DNA of 64,000 bases from Arenicola marina (Eukaryota; Annelida; Polychaeta; Arenicolidae), in assembly GCA_964019135.1 (NCBI GenBank), contig OZ025252.1, positions 48,582,959-48,646,958 of the forward strand, written 5' to 3'. Made by a program: the position numbers and the translations under genes. Below, piece by piece: positions 1 through 15,000 of this stretch; within the stretch, counting starts at the first letter, position 1, and the number at the start of each line of letters is the position of its first letter. Under the pieces are notes generated by a model. That model did not search any database. It saw only the letters and a program-made list of their open reading frames with translations, and was not told where the DNA came from.

Positions 1-3000
1 GGGGTCTCTAGGGTAGTAGGCGATGTATGTACGTAACTCGGGGTCTCTAGGGTAGTAGGCGATGTATGTACGTAACCCTGGGTCCCTAGGGTAGTAGGCG
101 ATGTACGTAACCCGGGGTCTCTAGGGTAGTAGGCGATGTATGTACGCAACCCGGGGTCCCTAGGGTAGTAGGCGATGTATGTAATTAACCCGGGGTCCCT
201 AGGGTAGTAGGCGATGTATGTACGTAACCCGGGGTCTCTAGGGTAGTAGGCGATGTATGTACGTAACCCGGGGTCCCTAGGGTAGTAGGCGATGTATGTA
301 ATTAACCCGGGGTCCCCAGGGTAGTACGCGATGTATGTACGTAACCCGGGGTCTCTAGGATGGTACGCGATGTATGTAACCCGGGGTCCCTAGGGTAGTA
401 GGCGATGTAAGTAACCCGGGGTCCCTAGGGTAGTAGGCGATGTATGTACGTAATCCGGGGTCTCTAGGGTAGTAGGCGATGTATGTACGTAACCCGAGGT
501 GTCTAGGGTAGTAGGCGATGTACGTAACCCGGGGTCTCTAGGGTAGTAGGCCATGTATGTACGTAACCCGGGGTCCCTAAGGTAGTAGACGATGTATGTA
601 CGTAACCCGGGGTCTCTAGGGTAGTAGGCGATGTATGTACGTAACCCGGGGTCTCTAGGGTAGTAGGCGATGTATGTACGTAACTCGGGGTCTCTAGGGT
701 AGTAGGCGATGTATGTACGTAACCCTGGGTCCCTAGGGTAGTAGGCGATGTACGTAACCCGGGGTCTCTAGGGTAGTAGGCGATGTATGTACGCAACCCG
801 GGGTCCCTAGGGTAGTAGGCGATGTATGTAATTAACCCGGGGTCCCTAGGGTAGTAGGCGATGTATGTACGTAACCCGGGGTCTCTAGGGTAGTAGGCGA
901 TGTATGTAACCCGGGGTCCCTAGGGTAGTAGGCGATGTACGTAACCCGGGGTCCCTAGGGTAGTAGGCGATGTATGTACGTAACGAGGAGTCCCTAGGGT
1001 AGTAGGCGATGTATGTACGTAACCCGAGGTCCCTAGGGTAGTAGGCGATGTATGTACGTAACCCGGGGTCCCTAGGGTAGTAGGCGATGTATGTACGTAA
1101 GCCGGGGTCCCTAGGTTAGTAGGCGATGTATGTACGTAACCCGGGGTCTCTAGGGTAGTAGGCGATGTATGTACGTAACCCGGGGTCCCTAGGGTAGTAG
1201 GCGATGTACGTAACCCGGGGTCCCTAGGGTAGTAGGCGATGTATGTACGTAACCCGGGGTTCCTAGGGTAGTAGGCGATGTATGTACGTGACCCGGGGTC
1301 CCTAGGGTAGTAGGCGATGTATGTACGTAACCCGGGGTCTCTAGGGTAGTAAGCGATGTATGTACGTAACCCGGGGTCCCTAGGGTAGTAGACGATGTAT
1401 GTACGTAACCCGGGTTCTCTAGGGTAGTAGGCGATGTACGTAACCCGGGGTCTCTAGGGTAGTAGGCGATGTATGTACGTAACCCGGGGTCTCTAGGGTA
1501 GTAGGCGATGTATGTACGTAACCCGGGGTCCCTAGGGTAGTAGGCGATGTATCTACGTAACCCGGGGTCTCTAGGGTAGTAAGCGATGTGTGTGCGTAAC
1601 CCAGGGTCCCTAGGGTAGTAGGCGATGTACATAACCCGGGGTCCCTAGGGTAGTAGGCGATGTATGTACTTAACCCGGGATCTCTAGGGTAGTAGGCGAT
1701 GTACGTAACCCGGGGTCTATAGGGTAGTAGGCGATGTGTGTACGTCACCCGGGGTCTCTAGGGTAGTAGGCGATGTATGTACGTAACCCGGGGTCCCTAG
1801 GGTAGTAGGCGATGTATGTACGTAACCCGGGTTCCCTAGGGTAGTAGGCGATGTATGTAATTAACCCGGGGTCCCCAGGGTAGTAGGCGATGTATGTACG
1901 TAATCCGGGGTCTCTAGGGTAGTGGGCGATGTATGTACGTGACCCGGGGTCCCTAGGGTAGTAGGCGATGTATGTACGTGACCCGGGGTCCCTAGGGTAG
2001 TAGGCGATGTATGTACGTAACCCGGGGTCTCTAGGGTAGTAAGCGATGTATGTACGTAACCCGGGGTCCCTAGGGTAGTAGACGATGTATGTACGTAACC
2101 CGGGGTCTCTAGGGTAGTAGGCGATGTACGTAACCCGGGGTCTCTAGGGTAATAGGCCATGTATGTACGTAACCCGGGGTCCCTAAGGTAGTAGACGATG
2201 TATGTACGTAACCCGGGGTCTCTAGGGTAGTAGGCGATGCATGTACGTAACCCGGGGTCTCTACTGTAGTAGGCGATGTATGTACGTAACCCGGGGTCTC
2301 TAGGGTAGTAGGCGATGTATGTACGTAACCCTGGGTCCCTAGGGTAGTAGGCGATGTACGTAACCCGGGGTCCCTAGGGTAGTAGGCGATGTATGTACTT
2401 AACCCGGGATCTCTGGGGTAGTAGGCGATGTACGTAACCCGGGGTCTATAGGGTAGTAGGCGATGTGTGTACGTCACCCGGGGTCTCTAGGGTAGTAGGC
2501 GATGTATGTACGTAACCCGGGGTCCCTAGGGTAGTAGGCGATGTATGTACGTAACCCGGGGTCCCTAGGGTAGTAGGCGATGTATGTACTTAACCCGGGA
2601 TCTCTAGGGTAGTAGGCGATGTACGTAACCCGGGGTCTATAGGGTAGTAGGCGATGTGTGTACGTCACCCGGGGTCTCTAGGGTAGTAGGCGATGTATGT
2701 ACGTAACCCGGGGTCCCTAGGGTAGTAGGCGATGTATGTACGTAACCCGGGGTCCCTAGGGTAGTAGGCGATGTATGTAATTAACCCGGGGTCCCCAGGG
2801 TAGTAGGCGATGTATGTACGTAACCCGGGGTCTCTAGGATGGTACGCGATGTATGTAACCCGGGGTCCCTAGGGTAGTAGGCGATGTAAGTAACCCGGGG
2901 TCCCTAGGGTAGTAGGCGATGTATGTACGTAATCCGGGGTCTCTAGGGTAGTGGGCGATGTATGTACGTGACCCGGGGTCCCTAGGGTAGTAGGCGATGT

Positions 3001-6000
3001 ATGTACGTGACCCGGGGTCCCTAGGGTAGTAGGCGATGTATGTACGTAACCCGGGGTCTCTAGGGTAGTAAGCGATGTATGTACGTAACCCGGGGTCCCT
3101 AGGGTAGTAGACGATGTATGTACGTAACCCGGGGTCTCTAGGGTAGTAGGCGATGTACGTAACCCGGGGTCTCTAGGGTAGTAGGCCATGTATGTACGTA
3201 ACCCGGGGTCCGTAAGGTAGTAGACGATGTATGTACGTAACCCGGGGTCTCTAGGGTAGTAGGCGATGCATGTACGTAACCCGGGGTCTCTACTGTAGTA
3301 GGCGATGTATGTACGTAACCCGGGGTCTCTAGGGTAGTAGGCGATGTATGTACGTAACCCTGGGTCCCTAGGGTAGTAGGCGATGTACGTAACCCGGGGT
3401 CCCTAGGGTAGTAGGCGATGTATGTACTTAACCCGGGATCTCTAGGGTAGTAGGCGATGTACGTAACCCGGGGTCTATAGGGTAGTAGGCGATGTGTGTA
3501 CGTCACCCGGGGTCTCTAGGGTAGTAGGCGATGTATGTACGTAACCCGGGGTCCCTAGGGTAGTAGGCGATGTATGTACGTAACCCGGGGTCCCTAGGGT
3601 AGTAGGCGATGTATGTAATTAACCCGGGGTCCCCAGGGTAGTAGGCGATGTATGTACGTAACCCGGGGTCTCTAGGATGGTACGCGATGTATGTAAACCG
3701 GGGTCCCTAGGGTAGTAGGCGATGTAAGTAACCCGGGGTCCCTAGGGTAGTAGGCGATGTATGTACGTAACCCGGGGTCTCTAGGGTAGTAGGCGATGTA
3801 TGTACGTGACCCGGGGTCCCTAGGGTAGTAGGCGATGTATGTACGTGACCCGGGGTCCCTAGGGTAGTAGGCGATGTATGTACGTAACCCGGGGTCTCTA
3901 GGGTAGTAAGCGATGTATGTACGTAACCCGGGGTCCCTAGGGTAGTAGACGATGTATGTACGTAACCCGGGGTCTCTAGGGTAGTAGGCGATGTACGTAA
4001 CCCGGGGTCTCTAGGGTAGTAGGCCATGTATGTACGTAACCCGGGGTCCCTTAGGTAGTAGACGATGTATGTACGTAACCCGGGGTCTCTAGGGTAGTAG
4101 GCGATGTATGTACGTAACCCGGGGTCTCTAGGGTAGTAGGCGATGTATGTACGTAACCCGGGGTCTCTAGGGTAGTAGGCGATGTATGTACGTAACCCGG
4201 GGTCTCTAGGGTAGTAGGCGATGTATGTACGTAACCCTGGGTTCCTAGGGTAGTAGGCGATGTACGTAACCCGGGGTCTCTAGGGTAGTAGGCGATGTAT
4301 GCACGCAACCCGGGGTCCCTAGGGTAGTAGGCGATGTATGTAATTAACCCGGGGTCCCTAGGGTAGTAGGCGATGTATGTACGTAACCCGGGGTCTCTAG
4401 GGTAGTAGGCGATGTATGTAACCCGGGGTCCCTAGGGTAGTAGGCGATGTATGTAACCCGGGGTCCCTAGGTTAGTAGGCGATGTATGTACGTAACCCGG
4501 GGTCTCTAGGGTAGTAGGCGATGTACGTAACCCGGGGTCCCTAGAGTAGTAGGCGATGTATGTACGTAACCCGGGGGCCCTAGGATAGTAGGCGATGTAT
4601 GTACGTAACCCTGGGTCTCTAGGGTAGTAGGCGATGTATGTACGTAACCCGGGGTCCTGAGGGTAGTAGGCGATGTATGTACGTAATCCGGGGTCCCTAG
4701 GGTAGTAGGCGATGTATGTAATTAACCCGGGGTCCCTAGGGTAGTAGGCGATGTATGTACGTAACCCGGGGTCTCTAGGATAGTACGCGATGTATGTAAC
4801 CCGGGGTCCCTAGGGTAGTAGGCGATGTAAGTAACCCGGGGTCCCTAGGGTAGTAGGCGATGTATGTACGTAACCCGGGGTCTCTAGGGTAGTAGGCGAT
4901 GTATGTACGTAACCCGGGGTTCCTAGGGTAGTAGGCGATGTATGTATGTAAGCCGGGGTCTCTAGGGTAGTAGGCGATGTATGTACGTAACCCGGGGTCT
5001 CTAGGGTAGTAGGCGATGTATGTACGTAACCCGGGGTCCCTAGGGTAGTAGACGATGTATGTACGTAACCCGGGGTCCCTAGGATAGTAGGCGATGTATG
5101 TACGTAACCCTGGGTCTCTAGGGTAGTAGGCGATGTATGTACGTAACCCGGGGTCCTGAGTGTAGTAGGCGATGTATGTACGTAATCCGGGGTCCCTAGG
5201 GTAGTAGGCGATGTATGTAATTAACCCGGGGTCCCTAGGGTAGTAGGCGATGTATGTACGTAACCCGGGGTCTCTAGGATAGTACGCGATGTATGTAACC
5301 CGGGGTCCCTAGGGTAGTAGGCGATGTAAGTAACCCGGGGTCCCTAGGGTAGTAGGCGATGTATGTACGTAACCCGGGGTCTCTAGGGTAGTAGGCGATG
5401 TATGTACGTAACCCGGGGTCTCTAGGGTAGTAGGCGATGTATGTACGTAACCCTGGGTTCCTAGGGTAGTAGGCGATGTACGTAACCCGGGGTCTCTAGG
5501 GTAGTAGGCGATGTATGCACGCAACCCGGGGTCCCTAGGGTAGTAGGCGATGTATGTAATTAACCCGGGGTCCCTAGGGTAGTAGGCGATGTATGTACGT
5601 AACCCGGGGTCTCTAGGGTAGTAGGCGATGTATGTAACCCGGGGTCCCTAGGGTAGTAGGCGATGTACGTAACCCGGGGTCCCTAGGGTAGTAGGCGATG
5701 TATGTACGTAACGAGGGGTCCCTAGGGTAGTAGGCGATGTATGTACGTAACCCGAGGTCCCTAGGGTAGTAGGCGATGTATGTACGTAACCCGGGGTCCC
5801 TAGGGTAGTAGGCGATGTATGTACGTAACCCGGGGTCCCTAGGTTAGTAGGCGATGTATGTACGTAACCCGGGGTCTCTAGGGTAGTAGGCGATGTACGT
5901 AACCCGGGGTCCCTAGAGTAGTAGGCGATGTATGTACGTAACCCGGGGTCCCTAGGATAGTAGGCGATGTATGTACGTAACCCTGGGTCTCTAGGGTAGT

Positions 6001-9000
6001 AGGCGATGTATGTACGTAACCCGGGGTCCTGAGGGTAGTAGGCGATGTATGTACGTAATCCGGGGTCCCTAGGGTAGTAGGCGATGTATGTAATTAACCC
6101 GGGGTCCCTAGGGTAGTAGGCGATGTATGTACGTAACCCGGGGTCTCTAGGATAGTACGCGATGTATGTAACCCGGGGTCCCTAGGGTAGTAGGCGATGT
6201 AAGTAACCCGGGGTCCCTAGGGTAGTAGGCGATGTATGTACGTAACCCGGGGTCTCTAGGGTAGTAGGCGATGTATGTACGTAACCCGGGGTTCCTAGGG
6301 TAGTAGGCGATGTATGTATGTAAGCCGGGGTCTCTAGGGTAGTAGGCGATGTATGTACGTAACCCGGGGTCTCTAGGGTAGTAGGCGATGTATGTACGTA
6401 ACCCGGGGTCCCTAGGGTAGTAGACGATGTATGTACGTAACCCGGGGTCCCTAGGATAGTAGGCGATGTATGTACGTAACCCTGGGTCTCTAGGGTAGTA
6501 GGCGATGTATGTACGTAACCCGGGGTCCTGAGTGTAGTAGGCGATGTATGTACGTAATCCGGGGTCCCTAGGGTAGTAGGCGATGTATGTAATTAACCCG
6601 GGGTCCCTAGGGTAGTAGGCGATGTATGTACGTAACCCGGGGTCTCTAGGATAGTACGCGATGTATGTAACCCGGGGTCCCTAGGGTAGTAGGCGATGTA
6701 AGTAACCCGGGGTCCCTAGGGTAGTAGGCGATGTATGTACGTAACCCGGGGTCTCTAGGGTAGTAGGCGATGTATGTACGTAACCCGGGGTTCCTAGGGT
6801 AGTAGGCGATGTATGTATGTAAGCCGGGGTCTCTAGGGTAGTAGGCGATGTATGTACGTAACCCGGGGTCTCTAGGGTAGTAAGCGATGTATGTACGTAA
6901 CCCGGGGTCCCTAGGGTAGTAGACGATGTATGTACGTAACCCGGGGTCTCTAGGGTAGTAGGCGATGTACGTAACCCGGGGTCTCTAGGGTAGTAGGCCA
7001 TGTATGTACGTAACCCGGGGTCCCTTAGGTAGTAGACGATGTATGTACGTAACCCGGGGTCTCTAGGGTAGTAGGCGATGTATGTACGTAACCCGGGGTC
7101 TCTAGGGTAGTAGGCGATGTATGTACGTAACCCGGGGTCTCTAGGGTAGTAGGCGATGTATGTATGTAACCCTGGGTCCCTAGGGTAGTAGGCGATGTAC
7201 GTAACCCGGGGTCTCTAGGGTAGTAGGCGATGTATGCACGCAACCCGGGGTCCCTAGGGTAGTAGGCGATGTATGTAATTAACCCGGGGTCCCTAGGGTA
7301 GTAGGCGATGTATGTACGTAACCCGGGGTCTCTAGGGTAGTAGGCGATGTATGTAACCCGGGGTCCCTAGGGTAGTAGGCGATGTACGTAACCCGGGGTC
7401 CCTAGGGTAGTAGGCGATGTATGTACGTAACGAGGGGTCCCTAGGGTAGTAGGCGATGTATGTACGTAACCCGAGGTCCCTAGGGTAGTAGGCGATGTAT
7501 ATACGTAACCCGGGGTCCCTAGGGTAGTAGGCGATGTATGTACGTAACCCGGGGTCCCTAGGTTAGTAGGCGATGTATGTACGTAACCCGGGGTCTCTAG
7601 GGTAGTAGGCGATGTACGTAACCCGGGGTCCCTAGAGTAGTAGGCGATGTATGTACGTAACCCGGGGTCCCTAGGATAGTAGGCGATGTATGTACGTAAC
7701 CCTGGGTCTCTAGGGTAGTAGGCGATGTATGTACGTAACCCGGGGTCCTGAGGGTAGTAGGCGATGTATGTACGTAATCCGGGGTCCCTAGGGTAGTAGG
7801 CGATGTATGTAATTAACCCGGGGTCCCTAGGGTAGTAGGCGATGTATGTACGTAACCCGGGGTCTCTAGGATAGTACGCGATGTATGTAACCCGGGGTCC
7901 CTAGGGTAGTAGGCGATGTAAGTAACCCGGGGTCCCTAGGGTAGTAGGCGATGTATGTACGTAACCCGGGGTCTCTAGGGTAGTAGGCGATGTATGTACG
8001 TAACCCGGGGTTCCTAGGGTAGTAGGCGATGTATGTATGTAAGCCGGGGTCTCTAGGGTAGTAGGCGATGTATGTACGTAACCCGGGGTCTCTAGGGTAG
8101 TAGGCGATGTATGTACGTAACCCGGGGTCCCTAGGGTAGTAGACGATGTATGTACGTAACCCGGGGTCCCTAGGATAGTAGGCGATGTATGTACGTAACC
8201 CTGGGTCTCTAGGGTAGTAGGCGATGTATGTACGTAACCCGGGGTCCTGAGGGTAGTAGGCGATGTATGTACGTAATCCGGGGTCCCTAGGGTAGTAGGC
8301 GATGTATGCAATTAACCCGGGGTCCCTAGGGTAGTAGGCGATGTATGTACGTAACCCGGGGTCTCTAGGATAGTACGCGATGTATGTAACCCGGGGTCCC
8401 TAGGGTAGTAGGCGATGTAAGTAACCCGGGGTCCCTAGGGTAGTAGGCGATGTATGTACGTAACCCGGGGTCTCTAGGGTAGTAGGCGATGTATGTACGT
8501 AACCCGGGGTTCCTAGGGTAGTAGGCGATGTATGTATGTAAGCCGGGGTCTCTAGGGTAGTAGGCGATGTATGTACGTAACCCGGGGTCTCTAGGGTAGT
8601 AGGCGATGTATGTACGTAACCCGGGGTCCCTAGGGTAGTAGACGATGTATGTACGTAACCCGGGGTCTCTAGGATAGTAGGCGATGTGTGTACGTAACCC
8701 AGGGTCCCTAGGGTAGTAGGCGATGTACGTAACCCGGGGTCCCTAGGGTAGTAGGCGATGTATGTACTTAACCCGGGATCTCTAGGGTAGTAGGCGATGT
8801 ACGTAACCCGGGGTCTCTAGGGTAGTAGGCGATGTGTGTACGTCACCCGGGGTCTCTAGGATAGTAGGCGATGTATGTACGTAACCCGGGGTCCCTAGGG
8901 TAGTAGGCGATGTATGTACGTAACCCGGGGTCCCTAGGGTAGTAGGCGATGTATGTACGTAACCCGGGGTCTCTAGGGTAGTAGGCGATGTATGTACGTG

Positions 9001-12000
9001 ACCCGGGGTCCCTAGGGTAGTAAGCGATGTATGTACGTAACCCGGGGTTCCTAGGGTAGTAGGCGATGTATGTACGTAACCCGGGGTCCCTAGGATAGTA
9101 GGCGATGTATGTACGTAACCCGGGGTCCCTAGGGTAGTACGCTATGTATGTACGTAACCCGGGGTCCCTAAGGTAGTAGACGATGTATGTACGTAACCCG
9201 GGGTCCCTAGGGTAGTAGGCGATGTATGTACGTAACCCGAGGTTCCTAGGGTAGTAGGCGATGTATGTACGTAACCCGGGGTCCCTAGGGTAGTAGGCGA
9301 TGTATGTACGTAACCCGGGGTCTCTAGGGTAGTAGGCGATGTACGTAACCCGGGGTCCCTAGGGTAGTAGGCGATGTATGTACGTAACCCGGGGTTCCTA
9401 GGGTAGTAGGCGATGTATGTACGTAACCCGGGGTCCCTAGGGTAGTAGGCGATGTATGTACGTAACCCGGGGTCCCTAGGGTAGTAGGCGATGTACGTAA
9501 CCCGGGGTCCCTAGGGTAGTAGGCGATGTATGTACGTAACGAGGGGTCCCTAGGGTAGTAGGCGATGTATGTACGTAACCCGAGGTCCCTAGGGTAGTAG
9601 GCGATGTATGTACGTAACCCGGGGTCCCTAGGGTAGTAGGCGATGTATGTACGTAACCCGGGGTCCCTAGGTTAGTAGGCGATGTATGTACGTAACCCGG
9701 GGTCTCTAGGGTAGTAGGCGATGTACGTAACCCGGGGTCCCTAGAGTAGTAGGCGATGTATGTACGTAACCCGGGGTCCCTAGGGTAGTAGGCGATGTAT
9801 GTACGTAACCCGGGGTCCCTAGGATAGTAGGCGATGTATGTACGTAACCCTGGGTCTCTAGGGTAGTAGGCGATGTATGTACGTAACCCGGGGTCCTGAG
9901 GGTAGTAGGCGATGTATGTACGTAATCCGGGGTCCCTAGGGTAGTAGGCGATGTATGTAATTAACCCGGGGTCCCTTGGGTAGTAGGCGATGTATGTACG
10001 TAACCCGGGGTCTCTAGGATAGTACGCGATGTATGTAACCCGGGGTCCCTAGGGTAGTAGGCGATGTAAGTAACCCGGGGTCCCTAGGGTAGTAGGCGAT
10101 GTATGTACGTAACCCGGGGTCTCTAGGGTAGTAGGCGATGTATGTACGTAACCCGGGGTTCCTAGGGTAGTAGGCGATGTATGTATGTAAGCCGGGGTCT
10201 CTAGGGTAGTAGGCGATGTATGCACGTAACCCGGGGTCTCTAGGGTAGTAGGCGATGTATGTACGTAACCCGGGGTCCCTAGGGTAGTAGACGATGTATG
10301 TACGTAACCCGGGGTCTCTAGGATAGTAGGCGATGTGCGTACGTAACCCAGGGTCCCTAGGGTAGTAGGCGATGTACGTAACCCGGGGTCCCTAGGGTAG
10401 TAGGCGATGTATGTACTTAACCCGGGATCTCTAGGGTAGTAGGCGATGTACGTAACCCGGGGTATCTAGGGTAGTAGGCGATGTGTGTACGTCACCCGGG
10501 GTCTCTAGGGTAGTAGGCGATGTATGTACGTAACCCGGGGTCCCTAGGGTAGTAGGCGATGTATGTACGTAACCCGGGGTCCCTAGGGTAGTAGGCGATG
10601 TATGTACGTAACCCGGGGTCTCTAGGGTAGTAGGCGATGTATGTACGTGACCCGGGGTCCCTAGGGTAGTAAGCGATGTATGTACGTAACCCGGGGTTCC
10701 TAGGGTAGTAGGCGATGTATGTACTTAACCCGGGATCTCTAGGGTAGTAGGCGATGTACGTAACCCGGGGTCTCTAGGGTAGTAGGCGATGTGTGTACGT
10801 CACCCGGGGTCTCTAGGGTAGTAGGCGATGTATGTACGTAACCCGGGGTCCCTAGGGTAGTACGCTATGTATGTACGTAACCCGGGGTCCCTAAGGTAGT
10901 AGACGATGTATGTACGTAACCCGGGGTCCCTAGGGTAGTAGGCGATGTATGTACGTAACCCGAGGTTCCTAGGGTTGTAGGCGATGTATGTACGTAACCC
11001 GGGGTCCCTAGGGTAGTAGGCGATGTATGTACGTAACCCGGGGTCCCTAGGGTAGTAGGCGATGTACGTAACCCGGGGTCCCTAGGGTAGTAGGCGATGT
11101 ATGTACGTAACCCGGGGTTCCTAGGGTAGTAGGCGATGTATGTACGTAACCCGGGGTCCCTAGGGTAGTAGGCGATGTATGTACGTAACCCGGGGTCTCT
11201 AGGGTAGTAGGCGATGTATGTATGTAACCCGGCGTCCCTAGGGTAGTAGGCGATGTATGTACGTAACCCGGGGTCCCTAGGATAGTAGGCGATGTATGTA
11301 CGTAACCCGGGGTCCCTAGGGTAGTAGGCGATGTACGTAACCCGGGGTCCCTGGGGTAGTAGACGATGTACGTAACCCGGGGTCCCTAGGGTAGTAGGCG
11401 ATGTATGTACGTAACCCGGGGTCTCTAGGGTAGTAGGCGATGTATGTATGTAACCCGGCGTCCCTAGGGTAGTAGGCGATGTATGTACGTAACCCGGGGT
11501 CCCTAGGATAGTAGGCGATGTATGTACGTAACCCGGGGTCCCTATGGTAGTAGGCGATGTAAGTAACCCGGGGTCCCAGGGGTAGTAGACGATGTACGTA
11601 ACCCGGGATCTCTAGGGTAGTAAGCGATGTATGTACGTAACCCGGGGTCTCTAGGGTAGTAGGCGATGTATGTACGTAACCCGGGGTCCCTAGGGTAGTA
11701 GGCGATGTATGTAGGTAACCCGGGGTCTCTAGGGTAGTAGGCGATGTATGTACGTAACCCGGGGTCTCTAGGGTAGTAGGCGATGTATGTACGTAACCCG
11801 GGGTCCCTTGGGTAGTAGGCGATGTATGTACGTCACCCGGGGTTCCTAGGGTAGTAGGCGATGTATGTACGTAACTCGGGGTCCCTAGGGTAGTAGGCGA
11901 TGTATGTACGTAACCCGGGGTCCCTTGGGTAGTAGGCGATGTATGTACGTAACCCGGGGTCCCTAGGGTAGTAGGCGATGTATGTACGTGAGCCGGGGTC

Positions 12001-15000
12001 CCTAGGGTAGTAGGCGATGTATGTACGTAACCCGGGGTCTCTAGGGTAGTAAGCGATGTATGTACGTAACCCGGGGTCCCTAGGGTAGTAGACGATGTAT
12101 GTACGTAACCCGGGGTCTCTAGGGTAGTAGGCGATGTACGTAACCCGGGGTCTCTAGGGTAGTAGGCCATGTATGTACGTAACCCGGGGTCCCTAAGGTA
12201 GTAGACGATGTATGTACGTAACCCGGGGTCTCTAGGGTAGTAGGCGATGTATGTACGTCACCCGGGGTCTCTAGGGTAGTAGGCGATGTATGTACGTAAC
12301 CCGGGGTCTCTAGGGTAGTAGGCGATGTATGTACGTAACCCTGGGTCCCTAGGGTAGTAGGCGATGTACGTAACCCGGGGTCTCTAGGGTAGTAGGCGAT
12401 GTATGTACGCAACCCGGGGTCCCTAGGGTAGTAGGCGATGTATGTAATTAACCCGGGGTCCCTAGGGTAGTAGGCGATGTCTGTACGTAACCCGGGGTCT
12501 CTAGGGTAGTAGGCGATGTATGTAACCCGGGGTCCCTATGGTAGTAGGCGATGTACGTAACCCGGGGTCCCTAGGGTAGTAGGCGATGTATGTACGTAAC
12601 GAGGGGTCCCTAGGGTAGTAGGCGATGTATGTACGTAACCCGGGTTCCCTAGGGTAGTAGGCGATGTATGTACGTAACCCGGGGTCCCTAGGGTAGTAGG
12701 CGATGTATGTACGTAACGCGGGGTCCCTAGGTTAGTAGGCGATGTATGTACGTAACCCGGGGTCTCTAGGGTAGTAGGCGATGTACGTAACCCGGGGTCC
12801 CTAGAGTAGTAGGCGATGTATGTACGTAACCCGGGGTCCCTAGGGTAGTAGGCGATGTATGTACGTAACCCGGGGTCCCTAGGATAGTAGGCGATGTATG
12901 TACGTAACCCTGGGTCTCTAGGGTAGTAGGCGATGTATGTACGTAACCCGGGGTCCTGAGGGTAGTAGGCGATGTATGTACGTAATCCGGGGTCCCTAGG
13001 GTAGTAGGCGATGTATGTAATTAACCCGGGGTCCCTAGGGTAGTAGGCGATGTATGTACGTAACCCGGGGTCTCTAGGATAGTACGCGATGTATGTAACC
13101 CGGGGTCCCTAGGGTAGTAGGCGATGTAAGTAACCCCGGGTCCCTAGGGTAGTAGGCGATGTATGTACGTAACCCGGGGTCTCTAGGGTAGTAGGCGATG
13201 TATGTACGTAACCCGGGGTTCCTAGGGTAGTAGGCGATGTATGTATGTAAGCCGGGGTCTCTAGGGTAGTAGGCGATGTATGTACGTAACCCGGGGTCTC
13301 TAGGATAGTAGGCGATGTGTGTACGTAACCCGGGGTCCCTAGGGTAGTAGGCGATGTACGTATGTAAGCCGGGGTCTCTAGGGTAGTAGGCGATGTATGT
13401 ACGTAACCCGGGGTCTCTAGGATAGTAGGCGATGTGTGTACGTAACCCGGGGTCCCTAGGGTAGTAGGCGATGTACGTAACCCGGGGTCTCTAGGGTAGT
13501 AGGCGATGTATGTACGTAACCCGGGGTTCCTAGGGTAGTAGGCGATGTATGTATGTAACCCGGGGTCTCTAGGGTAGTAGACGATGTATGTACGTAACCC
13601 GGGGTCTCTAGGATAGTAGGCGATGTGTGTACGTAACCCGGGGTCCCTAGGGTAGTAGGCGATGTACGTAACCCGGGGTCCCTAGGGTAGTAGGCGATGT
13701 ATGTACTTAACCCGGGATCTCTAGGGTAGTAGGCGATGTACGTAACCCGGGGTCTCTAGGGTAGTAGGCGATGTATGTACGTAACCCGGGGTTCCTAGGG
13801 TAGTAGGCGATGTATGTATGTAAGCCGGGGTCTCTAGGGTAGTAGGCGATGTATGTACGTAACCCGGGGTCTCTAGGATAGTAGGCGATGTGTGTACGTA
13901 ACCCGGGGTCCCTAGGGTAGTAGGCGATGTACGTATGTAAGCCGGGGTCTCTAGGGTAGTAGGCGATGTATGTACGTAACCCGGGGTCTCTAGGATAGTA
14001 GGCGATGTGTGTACGTAACCCGGGGTCCCTAGGGTAGTAGGCGATGTACGTAACCCGGGGTCTCTAGGGTAGTAGGCGATGTATGTACGTAACCCGGGGT
14101 TCCTAGGGTAGTAGGCGATGTATGTATGTAACCCGGGGTCTCTAGGGTAGTAGACGATGTATGTACGTAACCCGGGGTCTCTAGGATAGTAGGCGATGTG
14201 TGTACGTAACCCGGGGTCCCTAGGGTAGTAGGCGATGTACGTAACCCGGGGTCCCTAGGGTAGTAGGCGATGTATGTACTTAACCCGGGATCTCTAGGGT
14301 AGTAGGCGATGTACGTAACCCGGGGTCTCTAGGGTAGTAGGCGATGTGTGTACGTCACCCGGGGTCTCTAGGATAGTAGGCGATGTATGTACGTAACCCG
14401 GGGTCCCTAGGGTAGTAGGCGATGTATGTACGTAACCCGGGGTCCCTAGGGTAGTAGGCGATGTATGTACGTAACCCGGGGTCTCTAGGGTAGTAGGCGA
14501 TGTATGTACGTGACCCGGGGTCCCTAGGGTAGTAAGCGATGTATGTACGTAACCCGGGGTTCCTAGGGTAGTAGGCGATGTATGTACGTAACCCGGGGTC
14601 CCTAGGATAGTAGGCGATGTATGTACGTAACCCGGGGTCCCTAGGGTAGTACGCTATGTATGTACGTAACCCGGGGTCCCTAAGGTAGTAGACGATGTAT
14701 GTACGTAACCCGGGGTCCCTAGGGTAGTAGGCGATGTATGTACGTAACCCGGGGTCCCTAGGGTAGTACGCTATGTATGTACGTAACCCGGGGTCCCTAG
14801 GGTAGTAGGCGATGTACGTAACCCGGGGTCTCTAGGGTAGTAGACGATGTATGTACGTAACCCGGGGTCTCTAGGATAGTAGGCGATGTGCGTACGTAAC
14901 CCAGGGTCCCTAGGGTAGTAGGCGATGTACGTAACCCGGGGTCCCTAGGGTAGTAGGCGATGTATGTACTTAACCCGGGATCTCTAGGGTAGTAGGCGAT

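Noticed and set aside
11316-12170. 284-codon minus-strand frame in the 39-bp array, repeated identically at 15869-16723
   Set aside because: The unit is 13 codons and lacks stops in this frame. The protein is pure repeat and switches reading where 35-bp units fall. The identity of the two frames reflects the 4553-bp block duplication.
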